NCBI RefSeq assembly: GCF_000003605.2
Contig: NW_003146523.1
Location: 1-23,021, forward strand
Direction of reading: 5' to 3'
Source of the DNA: Saccoglossus kowalevskii
Taxonomy: Eukaryota > Hemichordata > Enteropneusta > Harrimaniidae
DNA: 23,021 nt
Below the pieces are notes generated by a model. That model saw only the letters and a list, made by a program, of their open reading frames with translations. It ran no database searches and was not told where the DNA came from. Shown one piece after another: positions 11,546 to 22,481 of the stretch; positions within the stretch are counted from its first letter, which is position 1, and every line of letters begins with the position of its first letter. A program made the position numbers and the translations under genes.

Positions 11546-12180
11546 CATTTCCTATCACACACCGACCATTTATTTCCCATTACACACAACGACCATTTAT
11601 TTCCCATCACACACACTGACCATTTATTTCCCATCACACACACTGACCATTTATTTCCCATCACACACACTGACCATTTATTTTCCATCACACACACTGA
11701 CCATTTATTTCCCATCACACACACTGACCATTTATTTCCCATCACACACACTGACCATTTATTTCCCATCACACACACTGACCATTTATTTCCCATCACA
11801 CACACTGACCAATTATTTCCCATCACACACACTGACCATTTATTTCCATCACACACACTGACCATTTATTTCCCATCACACACACTGACCATTTATTTCC
11901 CATCACACACACTGACCATTTATTTCCCATCACACACACTGACCATTTATTTCCCATCACACACACTGACCATTTATTGCCCATCACACACACTGACCAT
12001 TTATTTCCCATCACACACACTGACCATTTATTTCCCATCACACACACTGACCATTTATTTCCCATCACACACACTGACCATTTATTTCCCATCACACACA
12101 CTGACCATTTATTTCCCATCACACACACTGACCATTTATTTCCCATCACACACACTGACCATTTATTTCCCATCACACAC
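11546..12180. repeat. T-run with marker variants shared with 15.2-15.8 kb
   Basis: CCTATC-CACACCGACC, a CCCATTACACACAACG unit, then T-units bearing TTTTCCATC (11,681), CCAATTATT, a 26-bp TTTCCATC unit and TTATTGCCC (G at 11,979), in that order. The same markers occur in the same order at 15,200-15,810, with one monomer fewer between the first and last marker. Confidence 0.92.
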
Positions 12181-12605
12181 ACTTTCCATTCATTTCCCAT
12201 CACCCACACCGACCATTCATTTCCCATCACACACACTGCCAATTCATTTCCTATCACACACACCGCCCATTCATTTCCCATCACACACAACGACCATTCA
12301 TTTCTCATCACACACAACGACCATTCATTTCCTATCACACACCGACCATTCATTTCCCATAACACACACACCTACCATTCATTACCTATCACACATACCG
12401 CCCATTCATTTCCCATCACACACAACGACCATTTTTTTCCCATCACACACACTTACCATTCATTTCCCATCACCCACACCGACCATTCATTTCCTATCAC
12501 ACACACCGCCCATTCATTTCCCATCACACACAACGACCATTCATTTCTCATCACACACAACGACCATTCATTTCCTATCACACACCGACCATTTATTTCC
12601 CATAA
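12181..12605. repeat. Partial beta plus alpha cassette
   Basis: Begins directly from a T-unit with CTTTCC, so the CCTACC/CCCAACAC start and the first CTTTCC unit are missing. CACCCACACCGACC, CTGCCAATTC and the remaining units follow to ATACCGCCC. Then a CCATTTTTTTCCC A-unit, CTTACC and a second alpha series end at CATAACACACACTGACC, a hybrid join straight into a T-run. Confidence 0.87.
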
Positions 12606-13014
12606 CACACACTGACCATTTATTTCCCATCACACACACTGACCATTTATTTCCCATCACACACACTGACCATTTATTTCCCATCACACACACTGACCAT
12701 TTATTTCCCATCACACACACTGACCATTTATTTCCCATCACACACACTGACCATTTATTTCCCATCACACACACTGACCATTTATTTCCCATCACACACA
12801 CTGACCATTTATTTCCCATCACACACACTGACCATTTATTTCCCATCACACACACTGACCATTTATTTCCCATCACACACACCGACCATTCATTTCCCAT
12901 CACACACACCTACCATTCATTTCCCATCACACACACCGACCATTCATTTCCCATCACACACACCGACCATTCATTTCCCATCACACACACCGACCATTCA
13001 TTTCCCATCACACA
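12606..13014. repeat. Ten T-units followed by C-units
   Basis: Ten T-units (CTG 12,612 onward), then C-units with TTCATTT interspersed with two CCTACC units. No gene content. Confidence 0.92.
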
Positions 13015-13504
13015 CACCTACCATTCATTTCCCATAACACACACATCTACCATTCATTACCTATCACACATACCGCCCATTCATTTCCCCATCACACACA
13101 ACGACCATTTATTTCCCATCACACACACTTACCATTCATTTCCCATCACCCACACCGACCATTCATTTCCCATCACACACACTGCCCATTCATTTCCTAT
13201 CACACACACCGACCATTCATTTCCCATCACACACACTGCCCATTCATTTCCCATCACACACAACGACCATTCATTTCTCATCACACACAACGACCATTTA
13301 TTTCCCATCACACACACTGACCATTTATTTCCATCACACACACTGACCATTTTATTTCCCATCACACACACCGACCATTTATTTCCCATCACACACACTG
13401 ACCATTTATTTCCCATCACACACACTGACCATTTATTTCCCATCACACACACTGACCATTTATTTCCATCACACACACTGACCATTTATTTCCCATCACA
13501 CACA
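13015..13504. repeat. Alpha cassette broken into by a T-run
   Basis: CATAACACACACATCTACC, ATTACC, ATACCGCCC with one extra C, A-unit, CTTACC, CACCCACACCGACC, CTGCCC, CCTATC-CCGACC, CTGCCC, AACGACC-TCTCATC. An A-unit and T-units then replace the expected cassette end. The T-units include two 26-bp TTTCCATC units and one with an extra T (CCATTTTATTTCCC). Confidence 0.87.
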
Positions 13505-14045
13505 CCTACCATTTCATTTCCTATCACACACCGACCATTCATTTCCCTTAACACACACCTACCATTAATTACCTATCACACACACACTGACCATTTATTT
13601 CCCATCACACACAACGACCATTCATTTTCTCATCACACACAACGACCATTCATTTCCTATCACACACCGACCATTCATTTCCCATAACACACACACCGAC
13701 CATTCATTACCTATCACACATACCGCCCATTCATTTCCCATCACACACAACGACTATTTATTTCCCATCACACACACTTACCATTCATTTCCCATCACCC
13801 ACACCGACCATTCATTTCCCATCACCCACACCGACCATTCATTTCCTATCACACACAACGACCATTCATTTCTCATCACACACAACGACCATTCATTTCC
13901 TATCACACACCGACCATTCATTTCCCATAACACACACCTACCATTCATTACCTATCACACATACCGCCCATTCATTTCCCATCACACACAACGACCATTT
14001 ATTTCCCTTAACACACACCTACCATTCATTACCTATCACACACGA
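13505..14045. repeat. Three alpha cassette fragments in series
   Basis: A short fragment (CCTATC-CACACCGACC, CCCTTAACAC, ATTAATTACC) is followed by AACGACC units, CATAACACACACACCGACC and ATTACC. A near-complete series then starts with CGACTATTTA (13,751): CTTACC, CACCCACACCGACC twice, two AACGACC units, CATAACACACACCTACC, ATTACC, CCCTTAACAC and ATTACC. Compared with 17,421 it lacks one CCGCCC monomer (27 bp). Confidence 0.87.
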
Positions 14046-14504
14046 CCATTTATTTCCCATCACACACAACGACCATTTATTTCCCATCACACACAACGAC
14101 CATTTATTTCCCATCACACACAACGACCATTTATTTCCCATCACACACAACGACCATTTATTTCCCATCATCACACACACTGACCATTTATTTCCCATCA
14201 CACACACTGACCATTTATTTCCCATCACACACACTGACCATTTATTTCCCATCACACACACTGACCATTTATTTCCCATCACACACACTGACCATTTATT
14301 TCCCATCACACACACTGACCATTTATTTCCCATCACACACACTGACCATTTATTTCCCATCACACACACTGACCATTTATTTCCCATCACACACACTGAC
14401 CATTTATTTCCCATCACACACACTGACCATTTATTTCCCATCACACACACTGACCATTTATTTCCCATAACACACACACTGACCATTTATTTCCCATCAC
14501 ACAC
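14046..14504. repeat. Five A-units, CCCATCATCAC unit, long T-run
   Basis: Five A-type units, the 30-bp CCCATCATCAC unit at 14,164, then T-units, the last joined through CCCATAACACACACACTGACC. Same design as 2,336-2,620 and 21,516-21,950. Confidence 0.92.
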
Positions 14505-14800
14505 ACCTACCATTCATTTCCCAACACACACACTTTCCATTCATTTACCATCACACACACTTTCCATTCATTTCCCATCACCCACACGGACCATTCATTT
14601 CCCATCACACACACTGCCCATTCATTTCCTATCACACACACCGCCCATTCATTTCCCATCACACACAACGACCATTCATTTCTCATCACACACAACGACC
14701 ATTCATTTCCTATCACACACCGACCATTCATTTCCCATAACACACACACCTACCATTCATTACCTATCACACATACCGCCCATTCATTTCCCATCACACA
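14505..14800. repeat. Beta cassette with CACACGGACC variant
   Basis: Full beta order, but the CACCCACACCGACC unit reads CACCCACACGGACC (C to G, near 14,588). This change is shared only with the copies at about 16,339 and 21,061, defining a subfamily of three. Confidence 0.88.
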
Positions 14801-15240
14801 CAACGACTATTTATTTCCCATCACACACACTTACCATTCATTTCCCATCACCCACACCGACCATTCATTTCACATCACCCACACCGACCATTCATTTCCT
14901 ATCACACATACTGACCATTCATTTCCCATCACACACAACGACCATTCATTTCCCATCACACACACCTACCATTCATTTCCCAACACACACACCTACCATT
15001 CATTTCCTATCACACACTGACCATTCATTTCCCATCACACACAACGACCATTTATTTCCCATCACACACGCCGACCATTCATTTCCCATCACACACACCG
15101 ACCATTCATTTCCCATCACACACACCGACCATTCATTTCCCATCACACACACCGACCATTCATTTCCCATCACACACACCTACCATTCATTTCCTATCAC
15201 ACACCGACCATTCATTTCCCTTAACACACAACGACCATTT
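14801..15240. repeat. Alpha cassette start and C-units
   Basis: CGACTATTTA (14,804), CTTACC, CACCCACACCGACC with TTTCACATCACCC, a second such unit, CATACTGACC, AACGACC, CCTACC, CCCAACAC-CCTACC, CACACTGACC. An A-unit and C-units follow (one with CACACGCCGACC near 15,066), then CCTATC-CACACCGACC and CCCTTAACACACAACG. Confidence 0.85.
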
Positions 15241-15814
15241 ATTTCCCATTACACACAACGACCATTTATTTCCCATCACACACACTGACCATTTATTTCC
15301 CATCACACACACTGACCATTTATTTCCCATCACACACACTGACCATTTATTTTCCATCACACACACTGACCATTTATTTCCCATCACACACACTGACCAT
15401 TTATTTCCCATCACACACACTGACCATTTATTTCCCATCACACACACTGACCAATTATTTCCCATCACACACACTGACCATTTATTTCCATCACACACAC
15501 TGACCATTTATTTCCCATCACACACACTGACCATTTATTTCCCATCACACACACTGACCATTTATTTCCCATCACACACACTGACCATTTATTTCCCATC
15601 ACACACACTGACCATTTATTGCCCATCACACACACTGACCATTTATTTCCCATCACACACACTGACCATTTATTTCCCATCACACACACTGACCATTTAT
15701 TTCCCATCACACACACTGACCATTTATTTCCCATCACACACACTGACCATTTATTTCCCATCACACACACTGACCATTTATTTCCCATCACACACACTGA
15801 CCATTTATTTCCCA
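15241..15814. repeat. T-run, second copy of the 11.5-12.2 kb markers
   Basis: CCCATTACACACAACG, then T-units carrying TTTTCCATC (15,350), CCAATTATT, a 26-bp TTTCCATC unit and TTATTGCCC (G at 15,621). The offset to the first copy is 3,669 bp at the first marker and 3,642 bp at the last, a one-monomer difference. Confidence 0.92.
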
Positions 15815-16025
15815 TCACACCCACACCGACCATTCATTTCCCATCACCCACACCGACCATTCATTTCCCATCACACACACTGCCCATTCATTTCCTATCA
15901 CACACACCGCCCATTCATTTCCCATCACACACAACGACCATTCATTTCTCATCACACACAACGACCATTCATTTCCTATCACACACCGACCATTCATTTC
16001 CCATAACACACACACCTACCATTCA
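15815..16025. repeat. Alpha cassette entered through a hybrid unit
   Basis: The join CATCACACCCACACCGACC (15,813-15,831) fuses a T-unit CA tract to the CACCCACACCGACC unit. CACCCACACCGACC, CTGCCC, CCTATC-CCGCCC, AACGACC-TCTCATC, AACGACC-CCTATC, CACACCGACC and CATAACAC-CCTACC follow. The ATTACCTATC unit is replaced by TTTCACATC. Confidence 0.86.
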
Positions 16026-16560
16026 TTTCACATCACACACACCGACCATTCATTTCCCATCACACACACCGCCCATTCATTTCCCATCACACACACCGAC
16101 CATTCATTTCCCATCACACACACCGACCATTCATTTCCCATCACACACACCGACCATTCATTTCCCATCACACACACCGACCAATCATTTCCCATCACAC
16201 ACACCGACCATTCATTTCCCATCACACACACATACCATTCATTTCCCATCACACACACCTACCATTCATTTCCCAACACACACACTTTCCATTCATTTAC
16301 CATCACACACACTTTCCATTCATTTCCCATCACCCACACGGACCATTCATTTCCCATCACACACACTGCCCATTCATTTCCTATCACACACACCGCCCAT
16401 TCATTTCCCATCACACACAACGACCATTCATTTCTCATCACACACAACGACCATTCATTTCCTATCACACACCGACCATTCATTTTCCCATAACACACAC
16501 ACCTACCATTTCATTACCTATCACACATACCGCCCATTCATTTCCCATCACACACAACGA
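16026..16560. repeat. C-run plus CACACGGACC beta cassette (first copy of 4,722-bp pair)
   Basis: C-units with a P-unit and a CCAATCATTT unit (16,181), CATACC, CCTACC, CCCAACAC, two CTTTCC units, CACCCACACGGACC (16,339), and the cassette through ATACCGCCC. Extra T residues (TTTTCCCATAAC, CCATTTCATTACC) appear at the right end. The part from the C-run to CGGACC recurs near 20,750-21,065 at a constant offset of 4,722 bp. Confidence 0.88.
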
Positions 16561-17420
16561 ACCATTTATTTTCCCATCACACACACCGACCATTCATTTC
16601 CCATCACACACACCGACCAGTCATTTCCCATCACACACACCGACCAGTCATTTCCCATCACACACACCGACCAATCATTTCTATCACACATACCGCCCAG
16701 TCATTTCCTTTAACACACACCGACCAGTCATTTCCCTTAACACACACCGACCATTCATTTCCCATCACACACACCTACCATTCATTTCCCATCACACACA
16801 CCGCCCATTCATTTCCCATCACACATACCAACCATTCATTTCCCATCACACACAACGACCATTTATTTCCCATCACACACACCGACCATTTATTTCCCAT
16901 CACACACACCGACCATTCATTTCCCATCACACACACCGACCATTCATTTCCCATCACACACACCGACCATTCATTTCCTATCACACACACCGACCATTCA
17001 TTTCCTATAACACACACCGACCATTCATTTCCCTTAACACACACCGACCATTCATTTCCCATCACACACACCGACCAATCATTTCCCATCACACACACCG
17101 ACCATTCATTTCCCATCACACACACCGACCATTCATTTCCCATCACACACACCTACCATTCATTTCCCTTAACACACACCGACCATTCATTTCCCATCAC
17201 ACACCAACCATTCATTTCCCATCACACACACCGACCATTCATTTCCCATCACACACACCGACCATTCATTTCCCATCACACACACCGACCATTCATTTCC
17301 CATCACACACACCGACCATTCATTTCCCATCACACACACCGACCATTTATTTCCCATCACACACACCGACCATTCATATCCCATCACACACACCGACCAT
17401 TCATTTCCCATCACACACAA
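16561..17420. repeat. C-unit run with a CCAGTCATTT patch and a shared CACCAACC module
   Basis: Between about 16,617 and 16,730 four units have CCAGTCATTT (16,617, 16,644, 16,697, 16,724), beside CCAATCATTT, TTTCTATCAC and CCTTTAACAC; this is the most degenerate stretch of the window. The rest is C-units with TTCATTT, several CCCTTAACAC or CCTATAACAC variants, then CACCAACC (17,204) to CATTCATATCCC (17,371), the module also seen 15,840 bp upstream. Confidence 0.88.
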
Positions 17421-17745
17421 CGACTATTTATTTCCCATCACACACACTTACCATTCATTTCCCATCACCCACACCGACCATTCATTTCCCATCACCCACA
17501 CCGACCATTCATTTCCTATCACACACACCGCCCATTCATTTCCCATCACACACAACGACCATTCATTTCTCATCACACACAACGACCATTCATTTCCTAT
17601 CACACACCGACCATTCATTTCCCATAACACACACCTACCATTCATTACCTATCACACATACCGCCCATTCATTTCCCATCACACACAACGACCATTTATT
17701 TCCCTTAACACACACCTACCATTCATTACCTATCACACACGACCA
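17421..17745. repeat. Alpha cassette, first member of the 3,776-bp pair
   Basis: CGACTATTTA, CTTACC, two CACCCACACCGACC units, CCTATC-CCGCCC, AACGACC-TCTCATC, AACGACC-CCTATC, CACACCGACC, CATAACACACACCTACC, ATTACC, ATACCGCCC, A-unit, CCCTTAACAC, ATTACC. By eye it is identical to 21,197 onward except for one base (CCCATTCATT here, CCCATACATT there). Confidence 0.92.
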
Positions 17746-17924
17746 TTTATTTCCCATCACACACAACGACCATTTATTTCCCATCACACACAACGACCAT
17801 TTATTTCCCATCACACACAACGACCATTTATTTCCCATCACACACAACGACCATTTATTTCCCATCATCACACACACCGACCATTCATTTCCCATCACAC
17901 ACACCTACCATTCATTTCCCATCA
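17746..17924. repeat. Five A-units and CCCATCATCAC unit, then C- and CCTACC units
   Basis: Five A-type units end in the 30-bp CCCATCATCAC unit (17,861). Unlike the other copies, no T-run follows: a single C-unit and CCTACC units lead straight into a beta cassette, so a T-run was lost or never expanded here. Confidence 0.9.
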
Positions 17925-18225
17925 CACACACCTACCATTCATTTCCCACACACACACTTTCCATTCATTTACCATCACACACACTTTCCATTCATTTCCC
18001 ATCACCCACACCGACCATTCATTTCCCATCACACACACCGCCCATTCATTTCCTATCACACACACCGCCCATTCATTTCCCATCACACACAACGACCATT
18101 CATTTCTCATCACACACAACGACCATTCATTTCCTATCACACACCGCCCATTCATTTCCCATAACACACACACCTACCATTCATTACCTATCACACATAC
18201 CACCCATTCATTTCCCATCACACAC
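17925..18225. repeat. Beta cassette before the 728-bp tandem duplication
   Basis: Complete beta order with CCCACACAC in place of CCCAACAC and CCGCCC in place of CTGCCAATTC. It ends CACACCGCCC, CATAACAC-CCTACC, ATTACC, ATACCACCC. Its right part, from about 18,050, is the first copy of the 728-bp duplicated unit. Confidence 0.88.
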
Positions 18226-18955
18226 AACGACCATTTATTTCCCATCACACACACTGACCATTTATTTCCATCACACACACTGACCATTTATTTCCCATCA
18301 CACACACTGACCATTTATTTCCCATCACACACACTGACCATTTACTTCCCATCACACACACTGACCATTTATTTCCCATCACACACACATACCATTCATT
18401 TCCCATCACACACACCTACCATTCATTTCCCAACACACACACTTTCCATTCATTTACCATCACACACACTTTCCATTCATTTCCCATCACCCACACCGAC
18501 CATTCATTTCCCATCACACACACTGCCAATTCATTTCCTATCACACACACCGCCCATTCATTTCCCATCACACACAACGACCATTCATTTCTCATCACAC
18601 ACAACGACCATTCATTTCCTATCACACACCGACCATTCATTTCCCATAACACACACACCTACCATTCATTAGCTATCACACATACCGCCCATTCATTTCC
18701 CATCACACACAACGACCATTTATTTCCCATCACACACACTTACCATTCATTTCCCATCACCCACACCGACCATTCATTTCCTATCACACACACCGCCCAT
18801 TCATTTCCCATCACACACAACGACCATTCATTTCTCATCACACACAACGACCATTCATTTCCTATCACACACCGCCCATTCATTTCCCATAACACACACA
18901 CCTACCATTCATTACCTATCACACATACCACCCATTCATTTCCCATCACACACAA
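18226..18955. repeat. T-run, beta and alpha cassettes: first copy of 728-bp unit
   Basis: A-unit, T-units (one 26-bp TTTCCATC unit near 18,268 and one TTTACTTCCC at 18,341), CATACC, CCTACC, CCCAACAC, two CTTTCC units, CTGCCAATTC and the rest. An ATTAGCTATC unit (18,672) is private to this copy. CTTACC, a short alpha series with CACACCGCCC and ATACCACCC (18,929) close it. Confidence 0.92.
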
Positions 18956-19690
18956 CGACCATTTATTTCCCATCACACACACTGACCATTTATTTCCATC
19001 ACACACACTGACCATTTATTTCCCATCACACACACTGACCATTTATTTCCCATCACACACACTGACCATTTACTTCCCATCACACACACTGACCATTTAT
19101 TTCCCATCACACACACATACCATTCATTTCCCATCACACACACCTACCATTCATTTCCCAACACACACACTTTCCATTCATTTACCATCACACACACTTT
19201 CCATTCATTTCCCATCACCCACACCGACCATTCATTTCCCATCACACACACTGCCAATTCATTTGCTATCACACACACCGCCCATTCATTTCCCATCACA
19301 CACAACGACCATTCATTTCTCATCACACACAACGACCATTCATTTCCTATCACACACCGACCATTCATTTCCCATAACACACACACCTACCATTCATTAC
19401 CTATCACACATACCGCCCATTCATTTCCCATCACACACAACGACCATTTATTTCCCATCACACACACTTACCATTCATTTCCCATCACCCACACCGACCA
19501 TTCATTTCCTATCACACACACCGCCCATTCATTTCCCATCACACACAACGACCATTCATTTCTCATCACACACAACGACCATTCATTTCCTATCACACAC
19601 CGCCCATTCATTTCCCATAACACACACACCTACCATTCATTACCTATCACACATACCGCCCATTCATTTCCCATCACACACAACGACCAT
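18956..19690. repeat. T-run, beta and alpha cassettes: second copy of 728-bp unit
   Basis: Repeats the preceding 728 bp with the same 26-bp unit, the same TTTACTTCCC and the same CACATACC. Differences seen: TTTGCTATC at 19,265 (C at 18,537), ATTACCTATC at 19,400 (G at 18,672), and ATACCGCCC at the right end, after which the copies diverge. Confidence 0.92.
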
Positions 19691-19944
19691 TTATTTCCCA
19701 TCACACACACCGACCATTTATTTCCCATCACACACAACGACCATTTATTTCCCATCACACACAACGACCATTTATTTCCCATCACACACAACGACCATTT
19801 ATTTCCCATCACACACAACGACCATTTATTTCCCATCACACACAACGACCATTTATTTCCCATCACACACAACGACCATTAATTTCCCATCACACACACT
19901 GGCCATTTATTTCCCATCACACACACTGACCATTTATTTCCCAT
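19691..19944. repeat. A-unit run, CTGGCC unit and one T-unit
   Basis: One C-unit and about six A-units, the last with CCATTAATTT. The CTGGCC marker (19,899) and one T-unit precede the CACGCAC block. In the other two module copies a T-unit, not an A-unit, precedes CTGGCC, so this is a duplication edge. Confidence 0.9.
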
Positions 19945-20214
19945 CACGCACACTGACCATTTATTTCCCATCACGCACACTGACCATTTATTTCCCATCA
20001 CGCACACTGACCATTTATTTCCCATCACGCACACTGACCATTTATTTCCCATCACGCACACTGACCATTTATTTCCCATCACGCACACTGACCATTTATT
20101 TCCCATCACGCACACTGACCATTTATTTCCCATCACGCACACTGACCATTTATTTCCCATCACGCACACTGACCATTTATTTCCCATCACGCACACTGAC
20201 CATTTATTTCCCAT
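19945..20214. repeat. Ten-unit CACGCAC block, copy 2
   Basis: Exactly ten CATCACGCACAC T-units, beginning 46 bp after CTGG, as in copies 1 and 3. Confidence 0.95.
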
Positions 20215-20959
20215 CACACACACTGACCATTTATTTCCCATCACACACACTGACCATTTATTTCCCATCACACACACTGACCATTTATTTCCCATCACAC
20301 ACACTGACCATTTATTTCCCATCACACACACTGACCATTTATTTCCCATCACACACACTGACCATTTATTTCCCATCACACACACTGACCATTTATTTCC
20401 CATCACACACACTGACCATTTATTTCCCATCACACACACTGACCATTTATTTCCCATCACACACACTGACCATTTATTTCCCATCACACACACTGACCAT
20501 TTATTTCCCATCACACACACTGACCATTTATTTCCCATCACACACACTGACCATTTAATTCCCATCACACACACTGACCATTTATTTCCCATCACACACA
20601 CCGACCATTTATTTCCCATCACACACACCGACCATTTATTTCCCATAAACACACACCGACCATTTATTTCCCATCACACACACCGACCATTTATTTCCCA
20701 TCACACACACCGACCATTTATTTCCCATCACACACACCGACCATTCATTTCCCATCACACACACCGACCATTCATTTCCCATCACACACACCGCCCATTC
20801 ATTTCCCATCACACACACCGACCATTCATTTCCCATTACACACACCGACCATTCATTTCCCATCACACACACCGACCATTCATTTCCCATCACACACACC
20901 GACCAATCATTTCCCATCACACACACCGACCATTCATTTCCCATCACACACACCTACCA
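20215..20959. repeat. Fourteen T-units then C-units (second copy of 4,722-bp pair at right)
   Basis: Fourteen T-units (CTG 20,223 to 20,574, one with CCATTTAATTCCC) give way to C-units (one CCCATAAACACACACC, one CCCATTACACAC), a P-unit and CCAATCATTT (20,903). The right part matches 16,030-16,250. Confidence 0.92.
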
Positions 20960-21196
20960 TTCATTTCCCATCACACACACCTACCATTCATTTCCCAACA
21001 CACACACTTTCCATTCATTTACCATCACACACACTTTCCATTCATTTCCCATCACCCACACGGACCATTCATTTCCCATCACACACACTGCCCATTCATT
21101 TCCTATCACACACCGACCATTCATTTCCCATAACACACACACCTACCATTCATTACCTATCACACATACCGCCCATTCATTTCCCATCACACACAA
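20960..21196. repeat. CACACGGACC beta cassette with internal deletion
   Basis: CCTACC units, CCCAACAC, two CTTTCC units, CACCCACACGGACC (CGG at 21,061), CTGCCC, CCTATC, then directly CACACCGACC, CATAAC, ATTACC, ATACCGCCC. About three monomers (the CCGCCC and the two AACGACC units) are missing compared with 16,339 onward. Confidence 0.87.
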
Positions 21197-21650
21197 CGAC
21201 TATTTATTTCCCATCACACACACTTACCATTCATTTCCCATCACCCACACCGACCATTCATTTCCCATCACCCACACCGACCATTCATTTCCTATCACAC
21301 ACACCGCCCATTCATTTCCCATCACACACAACGACCATTCATTTCTCATCACACACAACGACCATTCATTTCCTATCACACACCGACCATTCATTTCCCA
21401 TAACACACACCTACCATTCATTACCTATCACACATACCGCCCATACATTTCCCATCACACACAACGACCATTTATTTCCCTTAACACACACCTACCATTC
21501 ATTACCTATCACACACGACCATTTATTTCCCATCACACACAACGACCATTTATTTCCCATCACACACAACGACCATTTATTTCCCATCACACACAACGAC
21601 CATTTATTTCCCATCACACACAACGACCATTTATTTCCCATCATCACACA
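21197..21650. repeat. Alpha cassette plus A-run: second member of 3,776-bp pair
   Basis: Identical by eye to 17,421-17,870 except for one base (CCCATACATT). It includes the CCCTTAACAC unit, five A-type units and the CCCATCATCAC unit at 21,637. Confidence 0.93.
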
Positions 21651-22481
21651 CACTGACCATTTATTTCCCATCACACACACTGACCATTTATTTCCCATCA
21701 CACACACTGACCATTTATTTCCCATCACACACACTGACCATTTATTTCCCATCACACACACTGACCATTTATTTCCCATCACACACACTGACCATTTATT
21801 TCCCATCACACACACTGACCATTTATTTCCCATCACACACACTGACCATTTATTTCCCATCACACACACTGACCATTTATTTCCCATCACACACACTGAC
21901 CATTTATTTCCCATCACACACACTGACCATTTATTTCCCATCACACACAACGACCATTTATTTCCCATCACACACAACGACCATTTATTTCCCATCACAC
22001 ACACTGACCATTTATTTCCCATCACACACACTGACCAATTATTTCCCATCACACACACTGACCATTTATTTCCCATCACACATACTGACCATTTATTTCC
22101 CATCACACACACTGACCATTTATTTCCCATCACACACACTGACCATTTATTTCCCATCACACACACTGACCATTTATTTCCCATCACACACACTGACCAT
22201 TTATTTCCCATCACACACACTGACCATTTATTTCCCATCACACACACTGACCATTTATTTCCCATCACACACACTGACCATTTATTTCCCATCACACACA
22301 CTGACCATTTATTTCCCATCACACACACTGACCATTTATTTCCCATCACACACACTGACCATTTATTTCCCATCACACACACTGACCATTTATTTCCCAT
22401 CACACACACTGACCATTTATTTCCCATCACACACACTGGCCATTTATTTCCCATCACACACACTGACCATTTATTTCCCAT
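21651..22481. repeat. Long T-run with two A-units
   Basis: Eleven T-units, two A-units (21,950 and 21,977), sixteen T-units (one CCAATTATT, one CACATACTG), then the CTGGCC marker (22,436) and one T-unit. No gene content; the open minus-strand frame across it is a period-3 effect. Confidence 0.94.
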
